NCBI RefSeq assembly: GCF_900129375.1 | Contig: NZ_FQVN01000005.1 | Span: 434,001-498,000 of the forward strand | Origin: Streptoalloteichus hindustanus | Lineage (GTDB): Bacteria > Actinomycetota > Actinomycetes > Mycobacteriales > Pseudonocardiaceae | Direction of reading: 5' to 3' | Length of the DNA stretch: 64,000 nt | Shown: positions 34,301-43,879 of the stretch, piece by piece | Numbering within the stretch: position 1 is the stretch's first letter | Layout of the letters: every line of letters begins with the position of its first letter | Position numbers and translations under genes: made by a program | The notes under the pieces: generated by a model | What the model saw: the letters and a program-made list of their open reading frames with translations, nothing else | Told to the model about the DNA's origin: nothing | Database searches by the model: none

Positions 34301-34586
34301 CTGCGGGGCGCTCCTGATGGCGTTGGCCATGATCGACCTCCACAGCGGAGCGTCGAACGGCGACGAGCGCGCGGTTCGGTCCGGGGCGCGCATGGTGGCT
34401 CTGGCCGAGCGATTCCACTTCCTCCGGGGATACCAGCCCACCATGTCCGCCACCCGTGCGCGGGAGGAGGCCGAACAGGCCGACAGGTCGGCATACGCGG
34501 AAGCGGTGTCCGCCTATGCCGACCTGGGCCGGGACGAGCTGATCGCCGCCGCGTCGGCGGCCCTGCGCTCGCGCGCTCAACGCTGA
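31368..34586 (+). CDS. AfsR/SARP-type regulator with NB-ARC and TPR domains
   Basis: 1072 aa. The N-terminal OmpR-like winged helix and bacterial transcriptional activation domain (residues 1-240, e.g. DGLWPGERPENPTRALRVLVSRARARLG) are followed by a STAND NTPase (VVSIVGTGGLGKTRLAHAV near residue 280, LVLDNCEHV, TTSRAPLGL, GLPLAVELAAARV) and a long helical TPR-like C-terminus. Such proteins activate secondary-metabolite or stress genes after nucleotide-dependent oligomerisation. The GTG start lies 6 nt after a TAACCT -10 box (31356-31361), so the mRNA is leaderless. No target cluster is adjacent. Confidence 0.87.
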   Translation: MTVELALLSRVAYRGQEISGTRLRGLLALLADAPRAGRVDGHLVDGLWPGERPENPTRALRVLVSRARARLGPELIARTPTGYRLALGEEQVDASAVLLSAAASARHAGVGDHAAALAHAEAGLALWDGAEPVDDGLDDPLSVLRAERASTYRALVRARALALSRLGRSAESVRALTELFRERPRDEEILLELLRSEAATLGSAAALARYESYRRDLRDDLGTDPGPELQAVHHHLLRAEAPVVRHGVQHEPNALLGRANDIAAVTSLLRSSRVVSIVGTGGLGKTRLAHAVSRQVDHPAVHLVALDGITADSDVLGEVAAALGAAGSQRALSGRPGHAQDDLTVVVRALGSGPALLVLDNCEHVLRGVAELVRTVIARTGDARVLTTSRAPLGLSSEAVYPLPELDLPTAIALFGHRARAARPGVALPADAVESLCRRLDGLPLAVELAAARVRALSVAEIARRLDDRFAVLRGGARDAPARHHTLRAVVDWSWNLLDAEGQRALRALSVFPGGFTADAARHVLSYAAGVDEGAGDGADDTVSVLEHLVDHSLLKVSDTASGVRFRMLETVREFSAAHRDSAGEGPRTTEAFLSWAREFGLAHHDVLFGPDPFPSVERIRSEQDNLTQALRCGLSIVDGATVAATSAVLVGLWTVESHYTRLADLAERTARTLSHFHPEPEFVEVTRTAMTLCAANAFLVQGPRAVRSLVTLRRLPPAPPDTVIRAADHVLRALPAIHDVTSPELRSLCGSGYPLLAGLAHSVASYFLEQEGDPESALRAAERVLETAERHQLPMLRALAEIRVGILCTQVGRGERARRHLRSGLGVLEDFGAWSNVVQVRWALALADLHVGALDEAEHWVELTGLNQVEEPVAGLLPDLGVRAEIALARGETDTGLRLWRRAVERVRTTESQIFPADARGVRPWSLQEQAVAVVAHARHGRLDLVAEIVHDLPRTLSVMLTDPVAAPTPYLAELPICGALLMALAMIDLHSGASNGDERAVRSGARMVALAERFHFLRGYQPTMSATRAREEAEQADRSAYAEAVSAYADLGRDELIAAASAALRSRAQR

Positions 34587-34629
34587 CGGGGAGCTGGTCC
34601 GAGCGCCCTCGGCTCGCCGGTCCCGGCCG

Positions 34630-35547
34630 TCACCGCGTCCTGTGGAGCAGGTCCCGCAGGGCCTGGATCACCTCGTCCTCGTACTCCACGTGCAGCCAAC
34701 TGTGGGAGCCGTCCTCGAACACCCGGTGCTCACCGCGCGGCACCGAGTCGGCGAGCGCGGTGTAGAGCGCGAGCTTGCCCTCGTTCAACGGGCGCAGGAG
34801 CTCTTCGGGCAGGAAGTGCCGTTGCCCGGGGTCGATTCCCGTGCCGCTGCACACGATCAGCGGCACGTCCGGCGTCGCCCCGCCGCGCCGGAGCTCGTCG
34901 TAGAGCGCGGGAAGGCTGCCTCCCTCCACCGCGCCGACGTGGAGCGTGGCGGGGTTGAGGTGGTGCTCGACGAGCATCTCCCGGATGTCCTGTGGCCACG
35001 GCGCGAACATCCGCGTGAGCAGCTCGCGGAACTCGCGGACCAGTTGCTCGGTCAGCTCGGGCAGGGGCACCGGCTCGCCCGGCCGCTCCGGCAGGCGCAA
35101 CGGCTCCGGCATGAAGGCGTTCCAGTCCTCGTGGGCGGGCTCCAACAACAGCAGGCCGGCGATCTCGGCCGGGAACCGCTGCGCGAAGCGGCGCGCGAGG
35201 ACGCCGCCGAACGAGTGGCCGACCAGCACGTACGGCGCGGGCACGCCGGCGGCACGCAGGAGACCCCTGAGCTCGTCCACGGCCTCGTCGCCGGTCCGCG
35301 GCAGGGCGGCCGGGTCGCTCCACCCCGTGCCCGAGCGGTCGTAGAGCACGCTCGTGGTGAACTGGCTGGCCCGGTCGTGGACGTTCAGGTAGTCCAGGCC
35401 CACGGCGGAGGCCCCGGGCAGGAACACCACCGCCGGGCCGCCGGTGCCCGACTGGTGCACGAACAGCCGGCGTCCGCCAACCTCGACCCGCCGCCCCACG
35501 GGCGGTGCGTCGGTGATGGTCGTCGTGTGGTTATCCGGGTGCTGCAC
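34630..35547 (-). CDS. Alpha/beta hydrolase
   Basis: 305 aa. VVFLPGASAVGLDYLN (oxyanion strand), LVGHSFGGVLARRFAQRFP with the nucleophile Ser in GHSFGG, and GSHSWLHVE at the end with the catalytic His. It belongs to the haloperoxidase/proline-iminopeptidase-like hydrolases; ester, peptide and epoxide substrates are all possible. The GTG start follows AAGGAGAGATC. It is divergent from the MazG-like gene. Confidence 0.82.
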   Translation of the reverse strand: MQHPDNHTTTITDAPPVGRRVEVGGRRLFVHQSGTGGPAVVFLPGASAVGLDYLNVHDRASQFTTSVLYDRSGTGWSDPAALPRTGDEAVDELRGLLRAAGVPAPYVLVGHSFGGVLARRFAQRFPAEIAGLLLLEPAHEDWNAFMPEPLRLPERPGEPVPLPELTEQLVREFRELLTRMFAPWPQDIREMLVEHHLNPATLHVGAVEGGSLPALYDELRRGGATPDVPLIVCSGTGIDPGQRHFLPEELLRPLNEGKLALYTALADSVPRGEHRVFEDGSHSWLHVEYEDEVIQALRDLLHRTR

Positions 35548-35766
35548 GATCTCTCCTTGTGCTGGGCGTTCCTCGACGCCCCCAAGCCTCCGGACGCGGG
35601 TTTCACGGCGGTCTCATCCCGGTTTCACGTCGTTTCCGCCACCGCCGGCCGCTGAAACGACGGCCGGGGCGTCGGTGGGACCGGGCAGGATGGGAGAGTC
35701 AGGACCTCGCGGCGGCGTGCGGAGTGACCGCCGCGACCGCCCACCCCAGGATCGAGGGAAGAACCT

Positions 35767-36087
35767 GTGTCCAGTGCGGGGAAGTTGGTCCGGGACCGGA
35801 TTCCGGAGATCATCCGGCGCTCCGGCTCGGAGCCCGTCACCTACACCGCCGACCCCGAGGAGTACCACCGCCGGCTGCGGGACAAGCTCGGCGAGGAGGT
35901 CGCGGAGTTCCTGGCCGCCGACGACGAGACCACGGCGGCCGAGGAACTCGCGGACGTGCTGGAGGTCGTCCGCGCCCTCGCCGCGAACCTCGGCGTCGAC
36001 CCGGACCAACTGGAGCTGATCCGACAGGCCAAGGCCGCCGAACGCGGCGGCTTCGCCGACCGCGTCATCTGGACCGGCAACCGCTGA
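35767..36087 (+). CDS. MazG-like nucleotide pyrophosphohydrolase
   Basis: 106 aa. KLVRDRIPEII opens the protein; the four-helix core has EEVAEF and EELADVLEVVRAL, the Glu/Asp metal ligands of the all-alpha NTP pyrophosphohydrolase (MazG / HisE-like) superfamily. It hydrolyses a nucleotide triphosphate to the monophosphate plus PPi; proteins of this type are usually housecleaning enzymes and are often misnamed phosphoribosyl-ATP pyrophosphohydrolase. It is 2 kb from hisG but not co-transcribed and lacks the HisE-specific length pattern. GTG is preceded by GAGGGAAG. Confidence 0.8.
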   Translation: MSSAGKLVRDRIPEIIRRSGSEPVTYTADPEEYHRRLRDKLGEEVAEFLAADDETTAAEELADVLEVVRALAANLGVDPDQLELIRQAKAAERGGFADRVIWTGNR

Positions 36088-36113
36088 CCCGCAGCTCCTG
36101 ACACACCGACCAA

Positions 36114-36126
36114 GTCCACAGTGGAC
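36114..36126. repeat. Dispersed palindrome GTCCACAGTGGAC (copy 5)
   Basis: Exact copy 27 nt after the MazG-like stop. Confidence 0.6.
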
Positions 36127-36273
36127 TATCCGGTCAACGTTGGGCCAGTTCGAAGACGGGGAAAGCGGCGAGGCGCGGGGGGAGTGACGGTTCGCGGGCG
36201 CGTGGGTTGATCAGGTGGGGTGGAAGGCAAAGTGGCTCGCGGGAGGCGGGGAGGTGGGGCACACTGCGGTTCT

Positions 36274-36777
36274 GTGGCCGTTGAACTGGTAGTCGTTGGC
36301 GAGTCCGACAAGCCCGTGCTGGTGAACCTGATGCAGTTCTACCTGCACGACTTCTCGGAGATCCGGGAGGCCGAGCTGACCCCGCACGGAACATTCGTCT
36401 ACAACTACCTGGACTACTACTTCACGGAGACAACGCGCGAGGCGTACTTCATCCGCGCCGACGGCCACCTCGCCGGCTTCGCCCTGGCGCGGGGTGACGT
36501 GGATGACGACGGGTCGTGGAACGTCGCGGAGTTCTTCGTCGTGCGGCGGCACCGGGGGCGTGGCGTCGCGCGGGAGGCGGCTCGCCTCCTCTTCGCACGG
36601 CACCCCGGGGAGTGGACGTTGTCTGTCGACCACAACAACGAGCGCGCGGGGTCTTTCTGGCGGTCTGTCGTCAACGAGGTGGCCGTGGGGGCTGTGGCCG
36701 AGGTCGACGGCCACCTGCCCAGCGAGCCCGTCGCCGTCACCCGGCTCCGGTTCCGGGTGGCCGACGGCGACGGGTGA
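36274..36777 (+). CDS. GNAT-family acetyltransferase
   Basis: 167 aa. FFVVRRHRGRGVAREAARLLFARHPG holds the acetyl-CoA site (R-x-x-G-x-G), and WTLSVDHNNERAGSFWRSV the following strand and helix. FYLHDFSEIREAELTPHGTF near the N-terminus is typical of small predicted acetyltransferases. The start is put at GTG 36274, 18 codons inside the longest frame, because the extra N-terminus is Gly/Arg-rich and non-conserved in type. Substrate unknown. Confidence 0.72.
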   Translation: MAVELVVVGESDKPVLVNLMQFYLHDFSEIREAELTPHGTFVYNYLDYYFTETTREAYFIRADGHLAGFALARGDVDDDGSWNVAEFFVVRRHRGRGVAREAARLLFARHPGEWTLSVDHNNERAGSFWRSVVNEVAVGAVAEVDGHLPSEPVAVTRLRFRVADGDG

Positions 36778-36864
36778 CGCCCGGCATCAGGTGCCGGTCA
36801 GACACTCCTCGCGAGATTCCGAGAAATGTCCTTTGTGGACAGTCAACTGGTCGCGGTCCGGATT

Positions 36865-37662
36865 TCACGCGGGCGGCGACCAGACGTAGGGAGTGGTCGT
36901 GGTGACGGCGGCGAAGCCCATGCGCTCCAGGATGGGTCGGCTGTCCTCGGTCGCGTCGACCTGGAGGTAGCGAACTCCCCGCTCCACGGCCACCCGCGCG
37001 CGGTGCGTGACGAGAGCCCGGTAGATACCTCGGCCGCGCCAGGCGGGGAGCGTCGAGCCGCCCCACAGCCCGGCGAACTCGGTGCCCGGCTCGAACTCCA
37101 GTCGGGCGGACGAGACGACGCGGCCACCCGCCTCCGCGACCACCACGACGGTCTGGCCGTCGCCGGCCCGGAGCCGGTCGCCCAGCTCGGCGGCCAGCCA
37201 GCTCCGGTCGTCGCCCCAGACCTCGGAGGCCATCTCGGCGATCGGGCGCAGGTCCGCGTCGTCCTCGACCTGCCGGACGGCGACGCCCTCGGGCGGTGTC
37301 GAGGTCGCCGCGGCCAGAACCCGGGACTCGGCGATCAGCACGGTCTCGCGCGGCTCGGCGACGAAGCCGGCGGCGGACAGCCGCTCGGGCAGGTCTGCCG
37401 GTGTGTCGTGGGCCCGGGTCTTCCACTCCACGGCCTGGCCGCGCGCGGCGAAGAAGTCCCGCTGCCGGGCGATCAGCGCGTCCAGCGCCGGGCCGTCGAG
37501 CCCCAGGTCGCGCCGGCCGGTCACGAAGCCGCGCCGGTGCTGCCCGACGATCCGCACGATCGGCCCGTCTGGTTCCGCGTGCGCGCCCGGAGGCAGGTTC
37601 CTCGTCTCGGCGGCGCGTAGTTGGGCGTCGTAGGCGGCCAGCAGGTCCGTGGTGTCGGGCAC
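36865..37662 (-). CDS. GNAT-family acetyltransferase
   Basis: 265 aa. The C-terminal half is a GNAT domain: VVVVAEAGGRVVSSARLEFE, GLWGGSTLPAWRGRGIYRALVTHRA (acetyl-CoA loop RGRGIY) and YLQVDATEDSRPILERMGF. The N-terminal 110 residues are a helical extension seen in other actinobacterial GNATs of this size. It starts at GTG 37662. It is convergent with the preceding GNAT and divergent from hisG. Substrate unknown. Confidence 0.8.
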   Translation of the reverse strand: MPDTTDLLAAYDAQLRAAETRNLPPGAHAEPDGPIVRIVGQHRRGFVTGRRDLGLDGPALDALIARQRDFFAARGQAVEWKTRAHDTPADLPERLSAAGFVAEPRETVLIAESRVLAAATSTPPEGVAVRQVEDDADLRPIAEMASEVWGDDRSWLAAELGDRLRAGDGQTVVVVAEAGGRVVSSARLEFEPGTEFAGLWGGSTLPAWRGRGIYRALVTHRARVAVERGVRYLQVDATEDSRPILERMGFAAVTTTTPYVWSPPA

Positions 37663-37744
37663 CCCCGGAGGCTAGACGGTGCGGGGCCACGCCCGGGCCG
37701 GTGGTGGGCCGGCTGGCGCGACGGCCCTGGTCACCGACAGTGAA

Positions 37745-37772
37745 GATCGATCAGGATCGATCAGGATCGATG
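37745..37772 (+). repeat. GATCGATCAG tandem repeat before hisG
   Basis: Two exact 10-bp units (37745-37754, 37755-37764) and a partial third directly upstream of hisG. Because the unit is internally near-palindromic, it could be a binding site or a slippage product in the promoter. Confidence 0.5.
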
Positions 37773-37788
37773 TGCGATGCTGAGTCGC

Positions 37789-38661
37789 ATGACGCTGCGT
37801 ATAGCAGTACCCAACAAAGGGTCACTGAGCGCCAAGGCGATCGAGCTGCTCGTCGACGCCGGCTACCGGGCCAACCGCGGCGACCGTGAGCTGCGGGTCA
37901 CCGACACCGACAACGACATCCGGTTCTTCTTCCAGCGGCCGAAGGACATCGCCACCTACGTGGGGTCCGGCGACCTGGAGGTCGGCATCACCGGCCTGGA
38001 CCTGCTGGTCAACTCGGCCGCGCCGGCGGAGCCCGTCCTCGACCTGGGCTTCGCGAAGTCGGAGTTCCGGTTCGCCGCACCGCCCGGCGGCGTCAGCGGC
38101 ATCGAGGAGTTGCAGGGCCGGCGGGTAGCGACCAGCTTCCCGGTGCTGGTGGAGAAGCACCTCGCCGACCACGGCGTGAAGGTCGAGCTCATCCGGCTGG
38201 ACGGCGCGGTGGAGAACGCCATCGAGCTCGGTGTCGCCGACGCCATCGCCGACGTGGTGGAGACCGGCGAGTCGCTGCGCACCGCCGGCCTGGTGCCCTT
38301 CGGTGAGCCGCTGATGCGGTCGCAGGCGATCCTCATCCGCAGCACCCGGCGCGCCTACACCGACGAGCAGACCGCGGCGATCAAGGCGTTGACGAACCGC
38401 CTGCGCGGTGTCCTGGACTCCCGCCTCTACGCGATCATGGACTACAACTGCCCGCGGGCGGTGGTGCAGCAGGCCTGCGCGCTGACCCCGGGAGTCGAGT
38501 CGCCGACGATCTCGGCGATGGCCGACTGGGACTGGGTGGCCGTCCGCTCCCTGGTGCGCAGGGACGAGGCGCAACGCATCATGGACGAGCTGGAGGGCAT
38601 CGGCGCCAAGGCGATCCTGATGACCGCGTTGGAGGGCTGTCGGGTCACTCCCCACCGGTGA
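37789..38661 (+). CDS. hisG: ATP phosphoribosyltransferase (HisG, long form)
   Basis: 290 aa. It couples ATP and PRPP to phosphoribosyl-ATP, the first step of histidine synthesis. LRIAVPNKGSLS opens the catalytic domain, DLEVGITGLDLL and SFPVLVEKHLADHGVKVELIRLDGAVENAIELGVADAIADVVETG are the PRPP-binding signature, and residues about 215-290 form the ACT-like histidine-feedback domain of the long HisG, which needs no HisZ. ATG 37789 has a GATGCT box 7 nt upstream and may be leaderless. hisE, its usual partner in actinobacteria, is not adjacent. Confidence 0.93.
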   Translation: MTLRIAVPNKGSLSAKAIELLVDAGYRANRGDRELRVTDTDNDIRFFFQRPKDIATYVGSGDLEVGITGLDLLVNSAAPAEPVLDLGFAKSEFRFAAPPGGVSGIEELQGRRVATSFPVLVEKHLADHGVKVELIRLDGAVENAIELGVADAIADVVETGESLRTAGLVPFGEPLMRSQAILIRSTRRAYTDEQTAAIKALTNRLRGVLDSRLYAIMDYNCPRAVVQQACALTPGVESPTISAMADWDWVAVRSLVRRDEAQRIMDELEGIGAKAILMTALEGCRVTPHR

Positions 38662-38798
38662 ACCTCTCCGGTCGCCAGCACTCCCCGGAGTCGCACTGTC
38701 CACAGTGACCTGTCCACGATTAGTCCTCAGTGGACAGATATGGCATGCGGGCGCGCCCGGCGGGGCGTAGCTTCCAGAGCTGGGAAGGAGGTGGGTGG

Positions 38799-39452
38799 AT
38801 GAGCATCCAGGTGTTTCTGGTCGACGACCACGAGATCGTGCGGCGCGGGATCGCCGACCTGCTGGAGACGGAGCAGGACCTGACGGTGGTGGGCGAGGCC
38901 GCCTCGGTGGCGGAGGCGTTGGCCCGGGTGCCGGCGACGCGGCCGGATGTGGCCGTGCTGGACGTGCGGCTGCCGGACGGCAACGGGGTGGAGTTGTGCC
39001 GGGAGCTGCGGTCGCAGCTTCCGGAGTTGCGGTGTCTGATGTTGACGTCGTTCGCCGACGACGAGGCGTTGTTCGACGCGATCATGGCTGGCGCCTCGGG
39101 TTTCGTGCTCAAGCAGGTGTTGGGCAGCGACCTGGTGAACGCGATCCGCACTGTCGGGGCCGGGCAGTCCCTGTTGGACAGCAAGACGACCTCCGCCCTG
39201 TTGTCGCGCCTGCGCAAGGAGCAGGAGCGGGCCGATCCGCTGCGGGAGCTGACCGAGCAGGAACGCACGGTCTTCGAGTTGATCGGGGAGGGGTTGACGA
39301 ACCGGCAGATCGCGGAGCGGATGTTCCTGGCGGAGAAGACGGTGAAGAACTACGTGTCGCACCTGTTGGCGAAGCTGGGGATGAAGCGCCGCACCCAGGC
39401 CGCGGTGCTGGCCACCGAGCTGCGCCGGGAGCGCCCGGACCAACGGGAGTGA
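38799..39452 (+). CDS. NarL-type response regulator, DevR/DosR-like
   Basis: 217 aa. The receiver domain has the acidic pair DD at 9-10, the phospho-acceptor Asp55 in [11 protein letters not shown] and the switch Thr in CLMLTSF. The C-terminus is a LuxR/GerE HTH ([45 protein letters not shown]). [11 protein letters not shown] is very close to mycobacterial DevR. AAGGAGGTG precedes ATG 38799. It is convergent (12 nt) with a DevS-like kinase and near an Acg-like gene with a DosR-box-like site, so it likely controls hypoxia/dormancy genes. Confidence 0.85.
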   Translation: MSIQVFLVDDHEIVRRGIADLLETEQDLTVVGEAASVAEALARVPATRPDVAVLDVRLPDGNGVELCRELRSQLPELRCLMLTSFADDEALFDAIMAGASGFVLKQVLGSDLVNAIRTVGAGQSLLDSKTTSALLSRLRKEQERADPLRELTEQERTVFELIGEGLTNRQIAERMFLAEKTVKNYVSHLLAKLGMKRRTQAAVLATELRRERPDQRE

Positions 39453-39464
39453 GCGGGCCGCCGC

Positions 39465-41231
<1,767 letters not shown>

Positions 41232-41288
41232 TCACCGGCTCTGGCCAGGCGCAACGACCGGCGCGGGGGTGCGGCAGTGCCCGGCCGG

Positions 41289-41308
41289 GTCGGGACGTTC
41301 GTCCGTGG
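41289..41308. promoter_or_regulatory. DosR-box-like site before the Acg-like gene
   Basis: GTCGGGACGTTCGTCCGTGG contains GGGAC-N4-GTCC, the core of the mycobacterial DosR box (TTSGGGACTWWAGTCCCSAA), 86 nt upstream of the Acg-like start. About 13 of 20 positions agree. It lies in the region divergent between the kinase and this gene. Confidence 0.5.
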
Positions 41309-41393
41309 GGCAGCCCCCGGACCAGTGGCGAACCTGGATGTCGACGGGCGGGGCGACCAGCGCCAGCCCGACACCGAACCGAGGAGACACGCC

Positions 41394-42464
41394 ATGACCA
41401 TGGTCGCCGAGCGCACCGCCACCACGACCGCCGCCACCGAGACCCCTGCCACCGACTGCGTGGTTCCCGGGGCGCTGGGACTGCGACCGGACCAGATCGA
41501 GGCGGCGCTCACCGCCGCCTGCGCCGCGCCGTCCACGCACAACACCCAACCCTGGCGCTTCCGCGTGACCGACGAGGGTGCGACCGGCGCCATCGAGCTG
41601 TACGCCGACACCGGCCGCCACCTGCCGGTGCTCGACCCCGAGGACCGCGAACTGCTCCTGTCCTGCGGCGCGGCGTTGTTCAACCTGCGGGTGGCGCTGG
41701 AGTCCTTCGGGGTGCGGCCGATGGTCACCCTCCTGCCCGACGCCACGCGCCCGGAGTTGCTGGCGGTCGTGAGCCGGTGCGGACGCGCCCGGGGGAGCCA
41801 CCAGAGGGCGGCGCTGGCCCGCGCGGTGCCGCTGCGGCGGACAAACCGACATCCCTTCCTGGACCAACCCGTCCCCGCCGGCCACTGCCAGGCGCTGACA
41901 CGGGCCGCACAGGCGGAGCGCGCCTGGCTGCACGTGCTGGAGGACCGCACCGACCGCGCCCGGCTGCGCGGGATGGTGGCGCGCAGCCACGAGACGCAGC
42001 GGTCGAACCCGAGGTACCGGGCGGAGCTGGCCGAGTGGACCCGCCCGGACCGACACGACGACGGCGTCCCCGCCACCGCGTGGGGGCCGCGGCCGGAGCC
42101 GCAGGACGAGTGGGCGTTGCGGGACTTCACCGCCGGTCACGGCCGCCCCCGGCCGGCGGGCCGGGACTTCGAGAGTGACCCGCTGGTGGTCGTGCTGTCC
42201 TCGTTCTACGAGGGCCGGTTGGCGGAGTTGCAGGCCGGGCAGGCGATGCAACACGTGTTGCTCACGGCGACGTCGCTGGGCCTGTCGGCCTCGTTCCTGT
42301 CACAGGTGGTGGAGGTGCGACCCGTGAGGGAGGAGTTGCGCGGGTTGTTGGGCGGAGACGTGGTGCCACAGATGGTGCTGCGGATCGGGTTCGGGTCCCC
42401 GGTCCCGGCGGTGCCCAGACGCCCGCTGGCCGACCTGTTGCTGCGGGAGGTGGCCGTCGATTGA
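41394..42464 (+). CDS. Acg-like nitroreductase-family protein
   Basis: 356 aa. AACAAPSTHNTQPWRFRV near residue 40 is the FMN-phosphate motif of the Acg/nitroreductase group, and LTATSLGLSASFLSQVVEV and VPQMVLRIGFG lie near the C-terminus, where flavin-related motifs occur in the family. In mycobacteria such proteins belong to the DosR dormancy regulon and are thought to sequester FMN rather than turn over substrate. ATG follows GAGGAG. It is probably co-transcribed with the P-type-ATPase-like gene 65 nt downstream. A DosR-box-like site is upstream. Confidence 0.82.
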   Translation: MTMVAERTATTTAATETPATDCVVPGALGLRPDQIEAALTAACAAPSTHNTQPWRFRVTDEGATGAIELYADTGRHLPVLDPEDRELLLSCGAALFNLRVALESFGVRPMVTLLPDATRPELLAVVSRCGRARGSHQRAALARAVPLRRTNRHPFLDQPVPAGHCQALTRAAQAERAWLHVLEDRTDRARLRGMVARSHETQRSNPRYRAELAEWTRPDRHDDGVPATAWGPRPEPQDEWALRDFTAGHGRPRPAGRDFESDPLVVVLSSFYEGRLAELQAGQAMQHVLLTATSLGLSASFLSQVVEVRPVREELRGLLGGDVVPQMVLRIGFGSPVPAVPRRPLADLLLREVAVD

Positions 42465-42529
42465 ACGGAAGCCCAGGCGGGAACGCCCATGACTTTCACC
42501 CCACGACATCGCCATCGCGGAGGAAATCC

Positions 42530-43648
42530 ATGAACACCACGAAACAGCACCCCCTGATGACGCGAGCCGGCGGCAGGGAGGGGCGCCCCGGGCCGGCCGT
42601 CGGCCTCCCCCTCGGCCTCGCGGCCCTCGTCCTCGCCCTGGCGGCGGGCGCGTTCTCGCTGGTCATCGCGGGGGCGGTGGTCCTCGTCGCGGGTCTGGCC
42701 CTCCAGACCGGCGCCTACCGCTGGGCGCGACAGGACCTGCGCCGCACCGTGGCCGCGACGCCCCGGTGGGCGAACCAACGCCTGCCCCACGCGGTGCGCA
42801 CCGTCCCGGCGGCCTGCGTCGAGCCCGGGGACCTGCTCGTGGTGCGCCAAGGCGAGCTGGTGCCGGTCGACGGACGCCTTGCCAGCGCCAGCACTTTCGA
42901 TGAAGCCGCGCTCGGCGCGGGACCAACACCGGTGCGCCACGCGGCCGGAGACACCGTCCGCGCCGGCGCCACCAACCTCGGCCCGAGGGTGGAGATGTGG
43001 GCGACCAGCGACGCCTCCGACAGCGCGCACACCGCCCTCCGGCACGGGATCGAAACGCTGCGGGTGACTGAGAACGAAGCGGTCCGCGCCCTGCGCCGCC
43101 TGGGCTACGCGCTCGGCGCCGTCGCCCTCGCGGCCGCCGCCACCGTGGCCCTCCTGACCGGCGATCTCCTCCGCGCCGCCGCGGTCCTCCTCGCTGCCAC
43201 GCCTGTCCCACTGCTGGCGGCGTCGACGATCGCGCTGACAGCCGGAGCCTCGCGCGCGGCCCGACGCGGGGTCCTGACGAACACGTCGAGCCCCTTGGCC
43301 GCCGCCATCGACAGGCGTGCCCGGCGGTGCGCCCTGACGGCCGCCAGCCTCACGGCCGTGGCCGGAACCGCTGGCGTGGCGGCAGCCCTCGGCCAGGTCT
43401 CCGCGCCCGCCGCCCTGATCACCCGCGCTGTCGTGGACGTCGCCGCCCTCGCTGTCGCCCTGTGGGCACTGCTTCCGCCCCTGCGCTCGCCGGCCCCCTC
43501 GGCTGTCGCCGACGCGACGGTGCCGCAGCCCCGAAAGCCCCGCTCGGCCGACCAGCCTGAACCCGCCCCCGCGAGGGAGCCCGCGATCCCCAGGCCGCGC
43601 CCGTGGCTGGGCGGAGGAACGCCCGACGGCTGGGGAAGTCTGTACTAA
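42530..43648 (+). CDS. P-type ATPase-like protein lacking the catalytic domains
   Basis: 372 aa. Two N-terminal helices, then VEPGDLLVVRQGELVPVDGRLASASTFDEAALGAGPTPVRHAAGDTVRAGATNLG, which is the actuator (A) domain of P-type ATPases including the VPVDGRL strand, then two to four more membrane helices (LGYALGAVALAAAATVALLTGDL, AVLLAATPVPLLAASTIALTAG). The phosphorylation motif DKTGT and the nucleotide-binding domain are absent; a Pro-rich tail ends the protein. The TGE loop of the A-domain reads LGAG. It cannot be a working pump and may be a regulatory or decayed paralogue. ATG follows GGAGGAA. Confidence 0.75.
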   Translation: MNTTKQHPLMTRAGGREGRPGPAVGLPLGLAALVLALAAGAFSLVIAGAVVLVAGLALQTGAYRWARQDLRRTVAATPRWANQRLPHAVRTVPAACVEPGDLLVVRQGELVPVDGRLASASTFDEAALGAGPTPVRHAAGDTVRAGATNLGPRVEMWATSDASDSAHTALRHGIETLRVTENEAVRALRRLGYALGAVALAAAATVALLTGDLLRAAAVLLAATPVPLLAASTIALTAGASRAARRGVLTNTSSPLAAAIDRRARRCALTAASLTAVAGTAGVAAALGQVSAPAALITRAVVDVAALAVALWALLPPLRSPAPSAVADATVPQPRKPRSADQPEPAPAREPAIPRPRPWLGGGTPDGWGSLY

Positions 43649-43749
43649 ATGGACAGTCGCATGTGGACGAACAACAACAGGCCGCCGCACGCCGCGCCCT
43701 GGAGAGCGGGTGGCCCGGCACCCAGGGGCGCTGGCCCCCAGCGGACTGA

Positions 43750-43879
43750 TGTTGACGGTGCCGATCAGAACTCCGGAGTACTTGTGATCTACTTCGATGG
43801 GGACGAGAGAGGTGACCAGGTGCGATCGCAAATGGTCGAAAACGGATGCCGCCGGCTGTGTTAGCGCAGGTCAAGAAGG
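43750..43879 (+). promoter_or_regulatory. Probable CRISPR leader
   Basis: The 130 bp before the first repeat are less GC-rich than their surroundings and contain TGGTCGAAAACGG and GCAGGTCAAGAAG, words similar to those in type I-E leaders of actinomycetes. They precede the least-degenerate repeats, as leaders should. The boundary is approximate. Confidence 0.5.

Noticed and set aside
35767-36087. MazG-like gene as hisE of a split his locus
   Set aside because: Sequence begins KLVRDRIPEII and lacks the HisE pattern; it is 1.7 kb from hisG with unrelated genes between.
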